Virus record (IMG/VR): IMGVR_UViG_3300025771_000081 | Coordinates: 1 to 35,011 of that record | Length of the DNA stretch: 35,011 bases | Strand: one strand, 5' to 3' | DNA from: a virus | Part shown: positions 8,349-16,558 of the stretch, piece after piece | Position numbering within the stretch: the stretch's first letter is position 1 | Layout: the number at the start of each line of letters is the position of its first letter | Made by a program: the position numbers and the translations under genes | Notes under the pieces: generated by a model | The model's database searches: none | What the model saw: the letters and a program-made list of their open reading frames with translations, nothing else | What the model was told of the DNA's origin: nothing

Positions 8349-9761
8349 ATGCAGATGTTCAATGCAGAATATTTGCAGGAGAAGTGGGCACCTATCCTGG
8401 ACTACTCAGGACTCGATGAAATCCAAGATTCACATCGTAGAGCTGTAACCGCTATCCTGCTCGAAAACCAAGAAAAGGAACTCCGTGAGGCGCGTGAGTT
8501 TCTGTACGAAACTCCAACAAACTACACCGCTTCTGGTGCTGGTGCTGCTGGTTTTGGTGGTAGTGCACAAGGATTTAGTGCTGGACCTACCGCAGGTTTC
8601 GATCCAGTTCTGATCTCCCTGATCAGACGTTCAATGCCTAACTTGATCGCATACGATCTGTGTGGCGTTCAACCAATGAATGGTCCTACTGGACTTATCT
8701 TCGCAATGCGTTCACGCTACAACAATCAGTCTGGCGCTGAAGCATTCTATAACGAAGCAGATTCTGCCTTCTCTGGGCAAGATTCTGGATTCGATGTTAC
8801 CACTGGATTCACTGGTGGATCAGTTGGTATGGGTACTACCGCTCAGGGTGGAACCAATCCAAGCATCCTTAGTCCTTCAAATCAAAATGCTAACGCAGGT
8901 ACTGGTGCTGATCAGTACAACGTTGGTCAAGGTATGCGTACTGATAGCGCAGAATCCCTTGGTGATAGTGATCACTTTAATCAGATGGCTTTCTCAATCG
9001 AGAAAGTTACTGTTACTGCTAAGTCACGCGCACTGAAGGCTGAGTACTCACTTGAGCTTGCTCAGGACCTCAAGGCAATCCATGGTCTGAATGCTGAAGC
9101 AGAACTCGCAAATATTCTCTCCACTGAGATTCTTGCTGAGATCAACCGCGAAATCATTCGTACCATCTATAAAGTTGCTAAGCCTGGTGCTCAAGCAAAC
9201 GTTGCTACCCAAGGTACTTTCGACCTCGACGTTGACTCCAACGGTCGTTGGTCTGTTGAGAAGTTCAAGGGTCTTATCTTCCAAATCGAGCGCGATGCAA
9301 ACGCTATCGCCCAGCAGACTCGTAGAGGGAAGGGTAACATGATCCTCTGCTCTGCTGACGTTGCTTCGGCACTCACCATGGCAGGTGTTCTTGATTACAC
9401 CCCAGCACTTAACGCTAACCTTCAGGTTGATGACACTGGTAACACCTTTGCTGGTGTTCTCCAAGGTAAGTATCGCGTTTATATCGACCCATATTCGGCA
9501 AACGCTGCTGCTAACCAGTTCTATGTTGTCGGTTACAAGGGTTCTTCCCCTTACGACGCTGGTCTGTTCTATTGCCCATACGTTCCTCTCCAGATGGTTC
9601 GTGCCGTTGGTGAGAACAACTTCCAGCCTAAGATCGGCTTTAAGACTCGCTATGGTCTTGTTGCTAACCCATTTGCTGAGGGTGCAGACGTTGGACAAGG
9701 TGCTCTTAACACCAATGCTAACGCATACTATAGAAGAGTCAAAGTTTCAAACCTCATGTGA
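8349..9761 (+). CDS. 23: Major capsid protein gp23
   Basis: 470 residues (T4: 521). HK97-fold protein building the hexamers of the head. The N-terminal delta region (MQMFNAEYLQEKWAPIL) is charged and helical. A gp21-type site (hydrophobic-X-Glu) occurs at LYE, so cleavage after Glu54 is likely. Conserved mature segments include FDPVLISLIRRSMPNLIAYDLCGVQPM and the final GLVANPFAEG region. A good ribosome site (AAGAGG) precedes the ATG. Codons are clearly richer in G and C than those of most neighbours, consistent with very high expression. No late box was found in the 49-base leader, so it may be read from the gp22 promoter. A strong terminator follows. Confidence 0.97.
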   Translation: MQMFNAEYLQEKWAPILDYSGLDEIQDSHRRAVTAILLENQEKELREAREFLYETPTNYTASGAGAAGFGGSAQGFSAGPTAGFDPVLISLIRRSMPNLIAYDLCGVQPMNGPTGLIFAMRSRYNNQSGAEAFYNEADSAFSGQDSGFDVTTGFTGGSVGMGTTAQGGTNPSILSPSNQNANAGTGADQYNVGQGMRTDSAESLGDSDHFNQMAFSIEKVTVTAKSRALKAEYSLELAQDLKAIHGLNAEAELANILSTEILAEINREIIRTIYKVAKPGAQANVATQGTFDLDVDSNGRWSVEKFKGLIFQIERDANAIAQQTRRGKGNMILCSADVASALTMAGVLDYTPALNANLQVDDTGNTFAGVLQGKYRVYIDPYSANAAANQFYVVGYKGSSPYDAGLFYCPYVPLQMVRAVGENNFQPKIGFKTRYGLVANPFAEGADVGQGALNTNANAYYRRVKVSNLM

Positions 9762-9784
9762 TTTAATTTTACATATTTTTTCAG

Positions 9785-9810
9785 GGGGTCCCAAAAGGAC
9801 CCCTTTTTTT
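9785..9810 (+). terminator. Strong intrinsic terminator after gp23
   Basis: Perfect 7-bp GC-rich stem (GGGGTCC with GGACCCC), a 5-base loop and seven T residues, 23 bases after the gp23 stop. It ends the capsid transcription unit. Confidence 0.93.
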
Positions 9811-9811
9811 A

Positions 9812-9819
9812 TCTAAATA
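9812..9819 (+). promoter_or_regulatory. Late promoter-like box upstream of gp3-like gene
   Basis: TCTAAATA matches the late consensus at 7 of 8 bases. It lies directly after the terminator T-run and 37 bases before the next ATG, so it would restart transcription for the tail completion gene. Confidence 0.5.
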
Positions 9820-9855
9820 CAAATAAACAGAATGAAGTCTTTCTGATAAAGATAA

Positions 9856-10389
9856 ATGGCATCAATACTAGCATCTCAAATATCAAATAGAAATTTTCTA
9901 TCTCCAGTTGGATTTGAATTTTCTATAACGAAGCATCCCAAAGTAAGTTTTTTTTGTAATTCCGTTAAATTACCAGATATTACATTAGAAACTTTAACTC
10001 AATCTACTTACCTAAAAGATCTTGATATTGCCAGCAATAAAATACAATATGGAGACTTATCCATAAAATTTATTGTTGATGAGGACATGTCAAATTATGT
10101 TGCCATTCATAATTGGATAACAGGAATTGGATTTCCAGAAACTCCTGAGCAATATAAGAATATAATAACTAATAATGACAATATTGTAGATCCATTAATA
10201 CAATTTAGTGATGGTACCATTAAAATTTTGAATAGTAATTACAGACCAAACGTTATAATTTCATTTAAAGATCTTTATCCTGTAAATTTATCACCATTGG
10301 ATTTTAATGCGTCTATTGGAGATATTGAATACTTTACAGCAGCAGCTTCTTTCAAGTATACTATTTACAATATAAGCAATAACGTATAA
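9856..10389 (+). CDS. 3: Tail completion / sheath stabiliser gp3-like (tube-fold protein)
   Basis: 177 residues, close to T4 gp3 (176). It sits between gp23 and uvsY, where T4-like cyanophages carry the gene named gp3. The product would cap the tail at the head-proximal end. The sequence also shows a tail-tube-like pattern: SPVGFEFSITKHPKVSFFCN, then LKDLDIASNKIQYGDLSIKF, which parallels the equivalent segment of gp19 in this window, and an IHNWITGIGFPE motif. It could therefore instead be a tube-related initiator similar to gp54. No gp54 gene context (48-54) is present here. Function as a tail protein is firm; the exact T4 equivalent is less so. Confidence 0.75.
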   Translation: MASILASQISNRNFLSPVGFEFSITKHPKVSFFCNSVKLPDITLETLTQSTYLKDLDIASNKIQYGDLSIKFIVDEDMSNYVAIHNWITGIGFPETPEQYKNIITNNDNIVDPLIQFSDGTIKILNSNYRPNVIISFKDLYPVNLSPLDFNASIGDIEYFTAAASFKYTIYNISNNV

Positions 10390-10394
10390 ATTTT

Positions 10395-10826
10395 ATGAAT
10401 CTTGAACAAATTCAGGAGATGTGGGAGAAAGACTCTCAGATCGACCCTGATAACTTACATGATGAATCTTTAAAAATTCCTCAACTTCATGCCAAGTATT
10501 ATACCCTCTATAATACAATTACTTTGCTTCGTGAGAAAGCGAGAGAAACTCATAGCAAAGTAAAGTTAGAGCGTTACAACTACTACACTGGAAAGGCGGA
10601 CCCTGAGGTTTATGAGGAAGAACCTTTCCCATATAAAGTTCGTGATAAAGACGCCATACAGAGGCATATGGACGCCGATGAGAGACTGAATAAAATAGAC
10701 CTTAAGATTCGGTACTACGATATTATGTTAAAGTTCTTGGAGGAGATTATCAAAACTGTATCCAATAGAACTTTCCAAATCAAGAACGCCATTGAATGGC
10801 ATCGCTTCCAAGCAGGTTTTAACTGA
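10395..10826 (+). CDS. uvsY: Recombination mediator UvsY
   Basis: 143 residues (T4: 137). UvsY loads the UvsX recombinase onto gp32-coated single-stranded DNA. The N-terminus MNLEQIQEMWEKDSQID, the YYTLYNTITLLREKA helix and the C-terminal NRTFQIKNAIEWHRFQAGFN are typical of the family. It is mostly helical and strongly charged. It lies 5 bases after the gp3-like gene and is followed by uvsW, the conserved T4 order. Codons change from AT-rich in the gene before to more GC-containing here, a state that continues into the first half of uvsW. Confidence 0.94.
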   Translation: MNLEQIQEMWEKDSQIDPDNLHDESLKIPQLHAKYYTLYNTITLLREKARETHSKVKLERYNYYTGKADPEVYEEEPFPYKVRDKDAIQRHMDADERLNKIDLKIRYYDIMLKFLEEIIKTVSNRTFQIKNAIEWHRFQAGFN

Positions 10827-10829
10827 GGT

Positions 10830-10837
10830 AATAAATA
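10830..10837 (+). promoter_or_regulatory. Late promoter box upstream of uvsW
   Basis: AATAAATA ends 23 bases before the uvsW ATG. UvsW is a late gene in T4, so a late box here fits. The start of transcription would fall in or near the leader hairpin. Confidence 0.55.
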
Positions 10838-10859
10838 CCCATAGGTGATACTTATGGGT
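10837..10859 (+). promoter_or_regulatory. Leader hairpin holding the uvsW ribosome site
   Basis: An inverted repeat (ACCCATA with TATGGGT, one further G-T pair possible) ends one base before the ATG. The only Shine-Dalgarno-like bases (AGGTGA, 10843-10848) lie at the top of the stem and in the loop. It could limit translation or present the ribosome site in a loop. Confidence 0.5.
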
Positions 10860-10860
10860 T

Positions 10861-12324
10861 ATGTCTCATTTGATTATATCAAAAAAGAACGAAGTATATC
10901 TTCAAGTAAAAGCAGAACCACACGTATACTACGAACTAGCAGATCAGTTCACGTTTGAGGTTCCTGGTGCCAAGTTTATGCCTCAGTATCGTAGTAAGTA
11001 CTGGGACGGAAAGATTCGTTTATTTAATACCCAGACTGGTGAGATATATGTTGGGTTATTAGATAAACTCACAAAGTTTTGTGACGACCATGAATATACC
11101 TATGAGTTTGTAAACAACAAATTCTATGGCCTTCCATTTGAAGTTAATGACTTCATTTCAATGGAAGGTGTCAAGGATTATATGGCTGCTATTTGTAAGT
11201 ATGCTCCCCGTGACTATCAAGTAGAGGGAGTATACGACGCCCTAAGACATAATAGAAGGCTGTTGATATCCCCAACTGCTTCTGGAAAGTCTCTGATGAT
11301 ATATTCGATTGTGAGATATCACGTTGAGCGAGGGCAAAATACTCTGATAGTCGTTCCGACGACTTCCCTAGTAGAACAGATGTATAAAGACTTTGCAGAC
11401 TATGGTTGGGACGTAGGTTCATTTTGCCACAAGATATATGCGGGAAAAGAGAGAGAGACAGATTCTCAGGTCATCATAACGACCTGGCAGTCCATCTACA
11501 AACTTCCTCGTCAATATTTTTCAAGATTTAATGTGGTCGTTGGAGATGAAGCACACCAGTTTAAATCAAAGTCTCTAATATCTATAATGGGAAAACTTTC
11601 AGATGCAAAATATAGATTTGGTTTTACAGGAACTCTTGATGGAACTCAAACTCATAAATGGGTATTGGAAGGCTTATTCGGTCCTTCATATAAAATCATC
11701 AGAACAGAAGAACTGATGAAAAAGGGGCATGTTGCCAAATTGGATATTAATGTGCTTCTATTGAAACACCCACCACATAGGTTTGAAAACTTTGAAGAAG
11801 AAGTTCAATATATTATTAATCATGAGAGAAGGAATAAATTTATAAGAAACCTTGCTCTCGATCTTAAAGGTAATACTTTAATTTTATTTTCAAGAGTAGA
11901 AGGTCATGGACAACCTTTATATGAATTAATAAATAAGAATATCAGTGAAGATCGCCATTTATTTTTTGTTCATGGTGGTGTAGATACTGAAGATCGAGAA
12001 AAAGTTAGAGAAATTACTGAGAAAGAAAATAATGCAATTATTGTGGCTTCATACGGAACGTTTAGTACAGGCATTAACATTAAAAATTTACATAACGTTA
12101 TTTTTGCTTCACCTTCAAAGTCTAGAATCCGCAATCTCCAATCTATCGGAAGAGTTTTAAGAAAAGGTAACAATAAAATAAAAGCAACTTTATATGACAT
12201 TGCCGATGATATTAGTTACAAGTCAAGAAAAAATTACACACTTAATCATTTAATAGAAAGAATCAAAGTCTATAATGAAGAAAATTTTAATTACGATATT
12301 GTAAACATTTCGCTAAAAAACTAA
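10861..12324 (+). CDS. uvsW: DNA/RNA helicase UvsW
   Basis: 487 residues (T4: 502). Superfamily 2 helicase that unwinds R-loops and branched DNA, shifting T4 from origin-dependent to recombination-dependent replication. Motifs in order: Walker A variant PTASGKS (138-144), motif Ia VVPTTSLVEQ, DEAH box (229-232), FTGT (255-258) and motif VI QSIGRVLRKG from residue 427. The N-terminal ~110 residues form the UvsW substrate-binding domain. Base composition switches within the gene near 11560: the first half is clearly less AT-rich than the second. The stop overlaps the next start (TAATG). Confidence 0.96.
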   Translation: MSHLIISKKNEVYLQVKAEPHVYYELADQFTFEVPGAKFMPQYRSKYWDGKIRLFNTQTGEIYVGLLDKLTKFCDDHEYTYEFVNNKFYGLPFEVNDFISMEGVKDYMAAICKYAPRDYQVEGVYDALRHNRRLLISPTASGKSLMIYSIVRYHVERGQNTLIVVPTTSLVEQMYKDFADYGWDVGSFCHKIYAGKERETDSQVIITTWQSIYKLPRQYFSRFNVVVGDEAHQFKSKSLISIMGKLSDAKYRFGFTGTLDGTQTHKWVLEGLFGPSYKIIRTEELMKKGHVAKLDINVLLLKHPPHRFENFEEEVQYIINHERRNKFIRNLALDLKGNTLILFSRVEGHGQPLYELINKNISEDRHLFFVHGGVDTEDREKVREITEKENNAIIVASYGTFSTGINIKNLHNVIFASPSKSRIRNLQSIGRVLRKGNNKIKATLYDIADDISYKSRKNYTLNHLIERIKVYNEENFNYDIVNISLKN

Positions 12325-12740
12325 TGGGAGAAGAATTTTACTGTATTTTAAAATTAGTATCTGGTGAAGAAATCTTCTCACTTATAGTAATAGATGAAAA
12401 TGATGGAGATCAAGTAATCGTTCTTCAAAATCCAGTTATTATAAAAATTATTAACAATAATCATGGTAGTTTTATAAAAGTTAAACCTTGGATTGAAACT
12501 TCTAATGAAGATTTTTTTATTATAAAAGAAGATAAAATTATTACTATGACTGAATGTAGTGATGATAAATTAATAGAACTTTATAATAATTATATTGTAG
12601 ATAGTAATGAAGGCATAGTATCTACTAATATAACTACTGAGAATGAAGTTAAAATATCAAATACAAATAAAATGGGATATGTAGCAGGCGTAGAGGAGTC
12701 TAGAAGAATACTTGAAGATATATTTAAGAATTCTCAATAG
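12324..12740 (+). CDS. Small beta-barrel-like protein, unknown function
   Basis: 138 residues, starting on the last base of uvsW. The first 50 residues (FYCILKLVSGEEIFSLIV, acidic turn, QNPVIIKI) show a strand-SGE-strand-loop-NPxxI pattern resembling Sm/SH3-like small barrels. The same pattern recurs in the products at 29436 and 29737. The C-terminal half has acidic and Thr/Asn-rich stretches and ends with a helix (GVEESRRILEDIFKN). Very AT-rich. Coupling to uvsW and proximity to gp55 suggest a role in nucleic-acid transactions or late control, but no function is known to me. Confidence 0.75.
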   Translation: MGEEFYCILKLVSGEEIFSLIVIDENDGDQVIVLQNPVIIKIINNNHGSFIKVKPWIETSNEDFFIIKEDKIITMTECSDDKLIELYNNYIVDSNEGIVSTNITTENEVKISNTNKMGYVAGVEESRRILEDIFKNSQ

Positions 12741-12870
12741 CTATATAACTTATCTTTCAACCGGGACAAAGGTAGTCTACTGACTTTTCTGCAATATGTC
12801 AAGCCTTTTTTTTATTTTCGTGTAATGTGCTATAATATTAATTAATTAAAGTTATCAAAAAACCAATGTT
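12741..12870 (+). other. Intergenic region before gp55
   Basis: About 130 bases without a gene. It holds a T-run of eight or more (12806-12813) after a poor imperfect hairpin, which may be a weak terminator, a near-palindrome GTAGTCTAC (12772-12780), and the gp55 promoter at its right end. Confidence 0.4.
12828..12836 (+). promoter_or_regulatory. Extended -10 sigma-70-type promoter for gp55
   Basis: TG, one base, then a perfect TATAAT (12831-12836), 34 bases before the gp55 ATG. No -35 match is present; a T-run occupies that position. Consistent with early or middle expression of the late sigma factor. Confidence 0.65.
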
Positions 12871-13389
12871 ATGTCCAAAAAGAAATCAGAACATTACGTA
12901 AATAACAAAGAATTGCTTGAAGCATTAATTGTTTACAGGGAAAAAGTTGAAAAAGATTTTTTTAATAAAAATTCTAGAAAACCGACAAGGGAAGATAGAG
13001 CAAAGCATTGGGAAGGTAAACCACCGATTACAAACTACCTAGGAGAATGCTTCCTAAAGATCGCCACGCACCTGTCTTACAAACCAAACTTTGTCAACTA
13101 CATGTTTAGAGATGATATGATCTCTGATGGTATTGAAAATTGTGTTCAGTATATTCACAACTTTGATCCAGAAAAATCTAAAAATCCCTTTGCATATTTT
13201 ACTCAGATTATTCATTACGCTTTTTTGAGGAGAATTTCTAAGGAAAAGAAACAGTTGGAAATTAAGACAAAAATAATTGAGCGAAGTGGATATGATGAAG
13301 TTATGATGGTTGATGAGACCTTGCTTTTTGGCAGTGCTTCGGACTATAATACTATTAAGGATGCTATTCAATATAGAAACAATAAATGA
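12871..13389 (+). CDS. 55: Late-transcription sigma factor gp55
   Basis: 172 residues (T4: 185). Minimal sigma-like factor that redirects host RNA polymerase to TATAAATA late promoters, activated by the gp45 clamp. The region TNYLGECFLKIATHLSYKPNF followed by DDMISDGIENCVQYIHNFDP and NPFAYFTQIIHYAFLRRISK corresponds to sigma region 2 as kept in gp55 proteins. An extended -10 promoter sits upstream. The 3' end overlaps the gp47 start by 4 bases (ATGA). Its presence agrees with the late boxes mapped across the window. Confidence 0.95.
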   Translation: MSKKKSEHYVNNKELLEALIVYREKVEKDFFNKNSRKPTREDRAKHWEGKPPITNYLGECFLKIATHLSYKPNFVNYMFRDDMISDGIENCVQYIHNFDPEKSKNPFAYFTQIIHYAFLRRISKEKKQLEIKTKIIERSGYDEVMMVDETLLFGSASDYNTIKDAIQYRNNK

Positions 13390-14420
13390 AGGTAGCAATT
13401 ATTACAGATACTCATTATGGGTGTCGGAAAGGATCTAAACATTTCCATGATTATTTTGAAAAATTTTATGATGATGTATTTTTTCCAAATTTAAAAAAAT
13501 ACAATGTTGAATCGGTAATTCATATGGGTGATGCCTTTGATAGTCGAAAATCAATAGATTATCAAAGCCTTGAATGGGCCAAAAGAGTAGTTTTTGATCG
13601 ACTTAAAGATTATCAAGTTCATATGATTATTGGTAATCATGATTGTTATTATAAAAATACTAATAATATTAATTCCCCCGAACTTCTCCTTCAAACATAT
13701 TCAAATATTAAAACTTATAGTGAAATAGCAGAAGTAAAATTAGATAATTTTAAAATTGTTTTTGTTCCTTGGATTAACTCTGAAAATTACGACACTACGG
13801 TAAAAGTTATTCAGAATACTTCCAGTAAATGTGTAATGGGACATCTTGAACTCAATGGGTTTAGAGCTCATAGGGGTCACATTATGGAAGATGGTATGGA
13901 CTGTGATATATTTGAGAAGTTTGATCGTGTCTTTTCTGGACATTACCATACAAGATCAAATAATGGAAAAATATTTTATTTGGGAAACCCGTATGAAATG
14001 TTTTGGAATGACGTAGATGATACCAGGGGATTTCATATCTTTGATTTGGATACCTTAGAACTTATTGAAATTAATAATCCTTATAAATTATTTTATAACG
14101 TTTATTATGAAGATACTAATTATAAACTTTTCAATGCATCCCTTTATAAGGATAAAATTGTGAAAGTTATTGTTCGTAAAAAAACAAATATAAAAAATTT
14201 TGAAAAATTTGTTGATAAACTTTATTCATCTGGTGCCCATGAAATAAAAATTATTGAAAATTTTGAGATACATCATGATGAAGAATTTACTGTTACTGAG
14301 GATGAAAATACCATATCAATATTAAATCGTTATATTGAAGAATCGGACTGTAGTCTCAATAAAGGTATTATAAAAGGCATTTTTCAAGATCTTTATAGGC
14401 AATCTTGCGAGGTAGAGTAA
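13386..14420 (+). CDS. 47: Recombination endonuclease subunit gp47 (Mre11/SbcD type)
   Basis: 344 residues (T4: 339). Metallophosphoesterase subunit of the gp46-gp47 complex that resects DNA ends for recombination and degrades host DNA. Metal-binding motifs in order: ITDTHYG (Asp8, His10), HMGDAFDSR (Asp49), IIGNHDCY (Asn84-His85), VMGHLELNG and FSGHYHTR. Very AT-rich. It overlaps gp55 upstream by 4 bases and its stop overlaps the DUF3110-like start by one base. gp46 follows after that small gene. Confidence 0.96.
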   Translation: MKVAIITDTHYGCRKGSKHFHDYFEKFYDDVFFPNLKKYNVESVIHMGDAFDSRKSIDYQSLEWAKRVVFDRLKDYQVHMIIGNHDCYYKNTNNINSPELLLQTYSNIKTYSEIAEVKLDNFKIVFVPWINSENYDTTVKVIQNTSSKCVMGHLELNGFRAHRGHIMEDGMDCDIFEKFDRVFSGHYHTRSNNGKIFYLGNPYEMFWNDVDDTRGFHIFDLDTLELIEINNPYKLFYNVYYEDTNYKLFNASLYKDKIVKVIVRKKTNIKNFEKFVDKLYSSGAHEIKIIENFEIHHDEEFTVTEDENTISILNRYIEESDCSLNKGIIKGIFQDLYRQSCEVE

Positions 14421-14689
14421 TGTTCCTTCTCACCATAAAAGATAGAAAAGATGATGGTGCATATGCTGTCCAAGATTCTCAGGGAAATAAAGTTTTATTT
14501 TTATTTGAGGAAGAGGATGATGCAATAAGATATGCCTGGATGTTGGAAAATCAAGAAGATGGTGAAATGGACGTTGTAGAAGTTGATGATCAACTTGCAA
14601 TAAAGACTTGTAAGATGTATAATTACAAATACACGGTGATAACACCAAACGATATTGTAGTTCCTCCAAATAATGTTAGTCTTCAATAA
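14420..14689 (+). CDS. DUF3110-like protein between gp47 and gp46
   Basis: 89 residues starting MFLLTIKDRKDDGAYAV. The ATG at 14420 overlaps the gp47 stop and is preferred to a TTG 15 bases upstream. The LFLFEEEDDAIRYAWMLE segment and the later VVEVDDQLAIKTCK stretch resemble the small DUF3110 family found mainly in cyanobacteria and their phages. The family assignment is from memory of the motif. The last 17 bases overlap gp46, so translation of the three genes is probably coupled. Function unknown; position suggests a partner of the gp46-gp47 nuclease. Confidence 0.75.
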   Translation: MFLLTIKDRKDDGAYAVQDSQGNKVLFLFEEEDDAIRYAWMLENQEDGEMDVVEVDDQLAIKTCKMYNYKYTVITPNDIVVPPNNVSLQ

Positions 14690-16394
14690 AATTCGCTGGA
14701 AAAATTTTCTGTCAACTGGAAATCATTTTACTGAAGTAGATTTTGAAAAGTATAATACAAATCTTATAATTGGAACAAATGGATCTGGTAAATCTACAAT
14801 TCTAGATGCATTGACTTTTGGTTTATTTAATAAACCTTTTAGGAAAATTAATAAACCTCAATTAGTCAATAGTTCAAATGAAAAAGATTGTCTCGTCGAA
14901 ATTGAATTTTCCGTAAATAATAAAAAGTATTTGGTGCGCAGAGGAATTAAACCTAATATTTTTGATATTGAAGTTGAGGGAAAACTTCTCCATAAAGAAT
15001 CTGATGATCGTGCAAATCAAAAAATTCTTGAAGAAAATATTTTAAAGGTTAATTATAAATCATTTACTCAAATTGTTGTTTTGGGTAGTAGTTCTTTTGT
15101 ACCGTTTATGCAATTGACTACTTCAAATCGTAGAGAAGTTATCGAAGATCTTTTAGATATTCGTATTTTTTCTACAATGAATAATTTGATTAAAGATAAG
15201 ATAAAAGAAAAAAAAGATCAAATTAAGTCTTTAGATCTAAAGAAACAAACCCTCAAAGAAAAGGCAGAAATGCAGAAAAATTTCATTGAGGAACTTGAGA
15301 ATCGTGGAAATGCCAATATTAATGTCAATAAAGAAAAGATTGCTAATTTAGATTCTGAAGTTGGCATTTACATTGAGCAGAATTCCAGAACTGAAGAAGA
15401 TATCCATAAGTTCACAAAAGAACAGGAAGAAGTTCTCGGTGCATCGGACAAGTTAGTGAAATTAAACAATCTTAAAGGTAAAATCTCCCAGAAAGTATCT
15501 GTGATTACGAAAGAGCATAAGTTTTTTACAGAAAATACGGTATGCCCTACTTGTACTCAAACTATAGAGGAAGAGTTTCGGTTAAATAGAATTACAGACG
15601 CTCAAAATAAGGCAAAGGAACTTAAGGAAGGTTACGAAGAACTCGAAAACACTATCAAGTTCGAACAGGAGAGAGATCGTCAATTCACTGCACTTTCCAA
15701 GGAGATTACGAAACTCAACCATGAGATTTCTCAAAACAATACTAGGATTTCCCTCAACCAGAGACAAATCCGAGATCTTGAAAATGAAATTCAAACTATT
15801 GCCCAAAACCTTGCAAACAGAAATACTGAGCATGAGAAGTTAGAAGAATTTCAAACCAATCTCCAAAAAACAATTGAAGATCTTTTAAAGAAAAAAGAAG
15901 AAATCGTTTATTACGATTTTGCCTACTCCTTACTTAAGGATGATGGCGTTAAAACGAAGATAATTAAAAAGTATCTTCCGTTCATAAATCAGCAGGTGAA
16001 TCGTTATCTTCAGATGATGGACTTTTATATTAATTTCCATTTGGATGAAGAATTTAACGAAACGGTAAAATCACCCATTCACGAAGACTTTTCTTATAGT
16101 TCTTTCAGTGAGGGTGAAAAAATGAGAATTGACCTTGCCCTTCTCTTCACTTGGAGAGAAGTAGCCCGAGTCAAAAATTCAGTTAATACCAATCTGCTGA
16201 TTATGGATGAGGTATTTGACAGTTCTCTTGATGGTTTTGGCACTGATGAATTTCTTAAGATTATTCGTTATGTGATTAAGGATGCTAACACTTTTGTGAT
16301 CTCTCATAAAGGTGGACTTGAGGACAAATTTGAAAGTGTCATAAGGTTTGAAAAAGTCAAAGGTTTTTCCCGTAAGATAACCCCATCTTCCTAA
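14673..16394 (+). CDS. 46: Recombination endonuclease subunit gp46 (Rad50/SbcC type)
   Basis: 573 residues (T4: 560). SMC-like ATPase partner of gp47. Walker A IGTNGSGKST (Lys40), two long coiled coils either side of a zinc hook CPTC (Cys291, Cys294), ABC signature FSEGEK (Ser479), Walker B LLIMDEVFD (Asp512, Glu513) and H-loop His545. Base composition switches near 15240: the first third is very AT-rich like gp47, the rest has clearly more G and C. It overlaps the preceding gene by 17 bases. Complete and apparently functional. Confidence 0.96.
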   Translation: MLVFNKIRWKNFLSTGNHFTEVDFEKYNTNLIIGTNGSGKSTILDALTFGLFNKPFRKINKPQLVNSSNEKDCLVEIEFSVNNKKYLVRRGIKPNIFDIEVEGKLLHKESDDRANQKILEENILKVNYKSFTQIVVLGSSSFVPFMQLTTSNRREVIEDLLDIRIFSTMNNLIKDKIKEKKDQIKSLDLKKQTLKEKAEMQKNFIEELENRGNANINVNKEKIANLDSEVGIYIEQNSRTEEDIHKFTKEQEEVLGASDKLVKLNNLKGKISQKVSVITKEHKFFTENTVCPTCTQTIEEEFRLNRITDAQNKAKELKEGYEELENTIKFEQERDRQFTALSKEITKLNHEISQNNTRISLNQRQIRDLENEIQTIAQNLANRNTEHEKLEEFQTNLQKTIEDLLKKKEEIVYYDFAYSLLKDDGVKTKIIKKYLPFINQQVNRYLQMMDFYINFHLDEEFNETVKSPIHEDFSYSSFSEGEKMRIDLALLFTWREVARVKNSVNTNLLIMDEVFDSSLDGFGTDEFLKIIRYVIKDANTFVISHKGGLEDKFESVIRFEKVKGFSRKITPSS

Positions 16395-16399
16395 GACTA

Positions 16400-16543
16400 A
16401 TGCAAGTTCCCAATCGCTACCATCATTCTAAAAAGGAGCAAAAGCGGAAACTAAAACCGCAAGCACTCCGACAAGCAAAGGCACGACGCCAAGCACTCAA
16501 GAAGCGCCTCTCACGGGGCGCTTCTTATTTTATAAATAATTGA
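16400..16543 (+). CDS. Putative 47-residue highly basic protein
   Basis: Starts 5 bases after the gp46 stop: MQVPNRYHHSKKEQKRKLK, ending YFINN. Roughly a third of its residues are Lys or Arg, with almost no acidic residues, suggesting a nucleic-acid-binding peptide. An AAGGAG-like string lies inside the gene, and the start itself has only a weak ribosome site. Its last 15 codons run through the terminator hairpin and the late promoter box, so the same bases would code and regulate. It could also be a chance open frame. Confidence 0.5.
   Translation: MQVPNRYHHSKKEQKRKLKPQALRQAKARRQALKKRLSRGASYFINN
16499..16532 (+). terminator. Terminator after gp46
   Basis: Perfect 10-bp stem (16499-16508 with 16517-16526) around an 8-base loop, followed by a T-rich run interrupted by A. 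It ends the gp55-gp47-gp46 unit. Confidence 0.85.
16531..16538 (+). promoter_or_regulatory. Consensus late promoter box after the gp46 terminator
   Basis: Perfect TATAAATA directly behind the terminator and 20 bases before the next ATG. It marks the following gene as late. Confidence 0.75.
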
Positions 16544-16558
16544 AAAGGTATTTGTAGT

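Noticed and set aside
9048-9698. 216-residue minus-strand frame opposite gp23
   Set aside because: It lies fully inside the major capsid gene, which has strong codon bias. No ribosome site or promoter was seen on the minus strand.
12774-12802. Minus-strand promoter (TTGACA, 17 bases, TAGACT) in the uvsW-gp55 region
   Set aside because: The hexamers and spacing fit, but no minus-strand gene or terminator follows. An antisense RNA is possible but unsupported.
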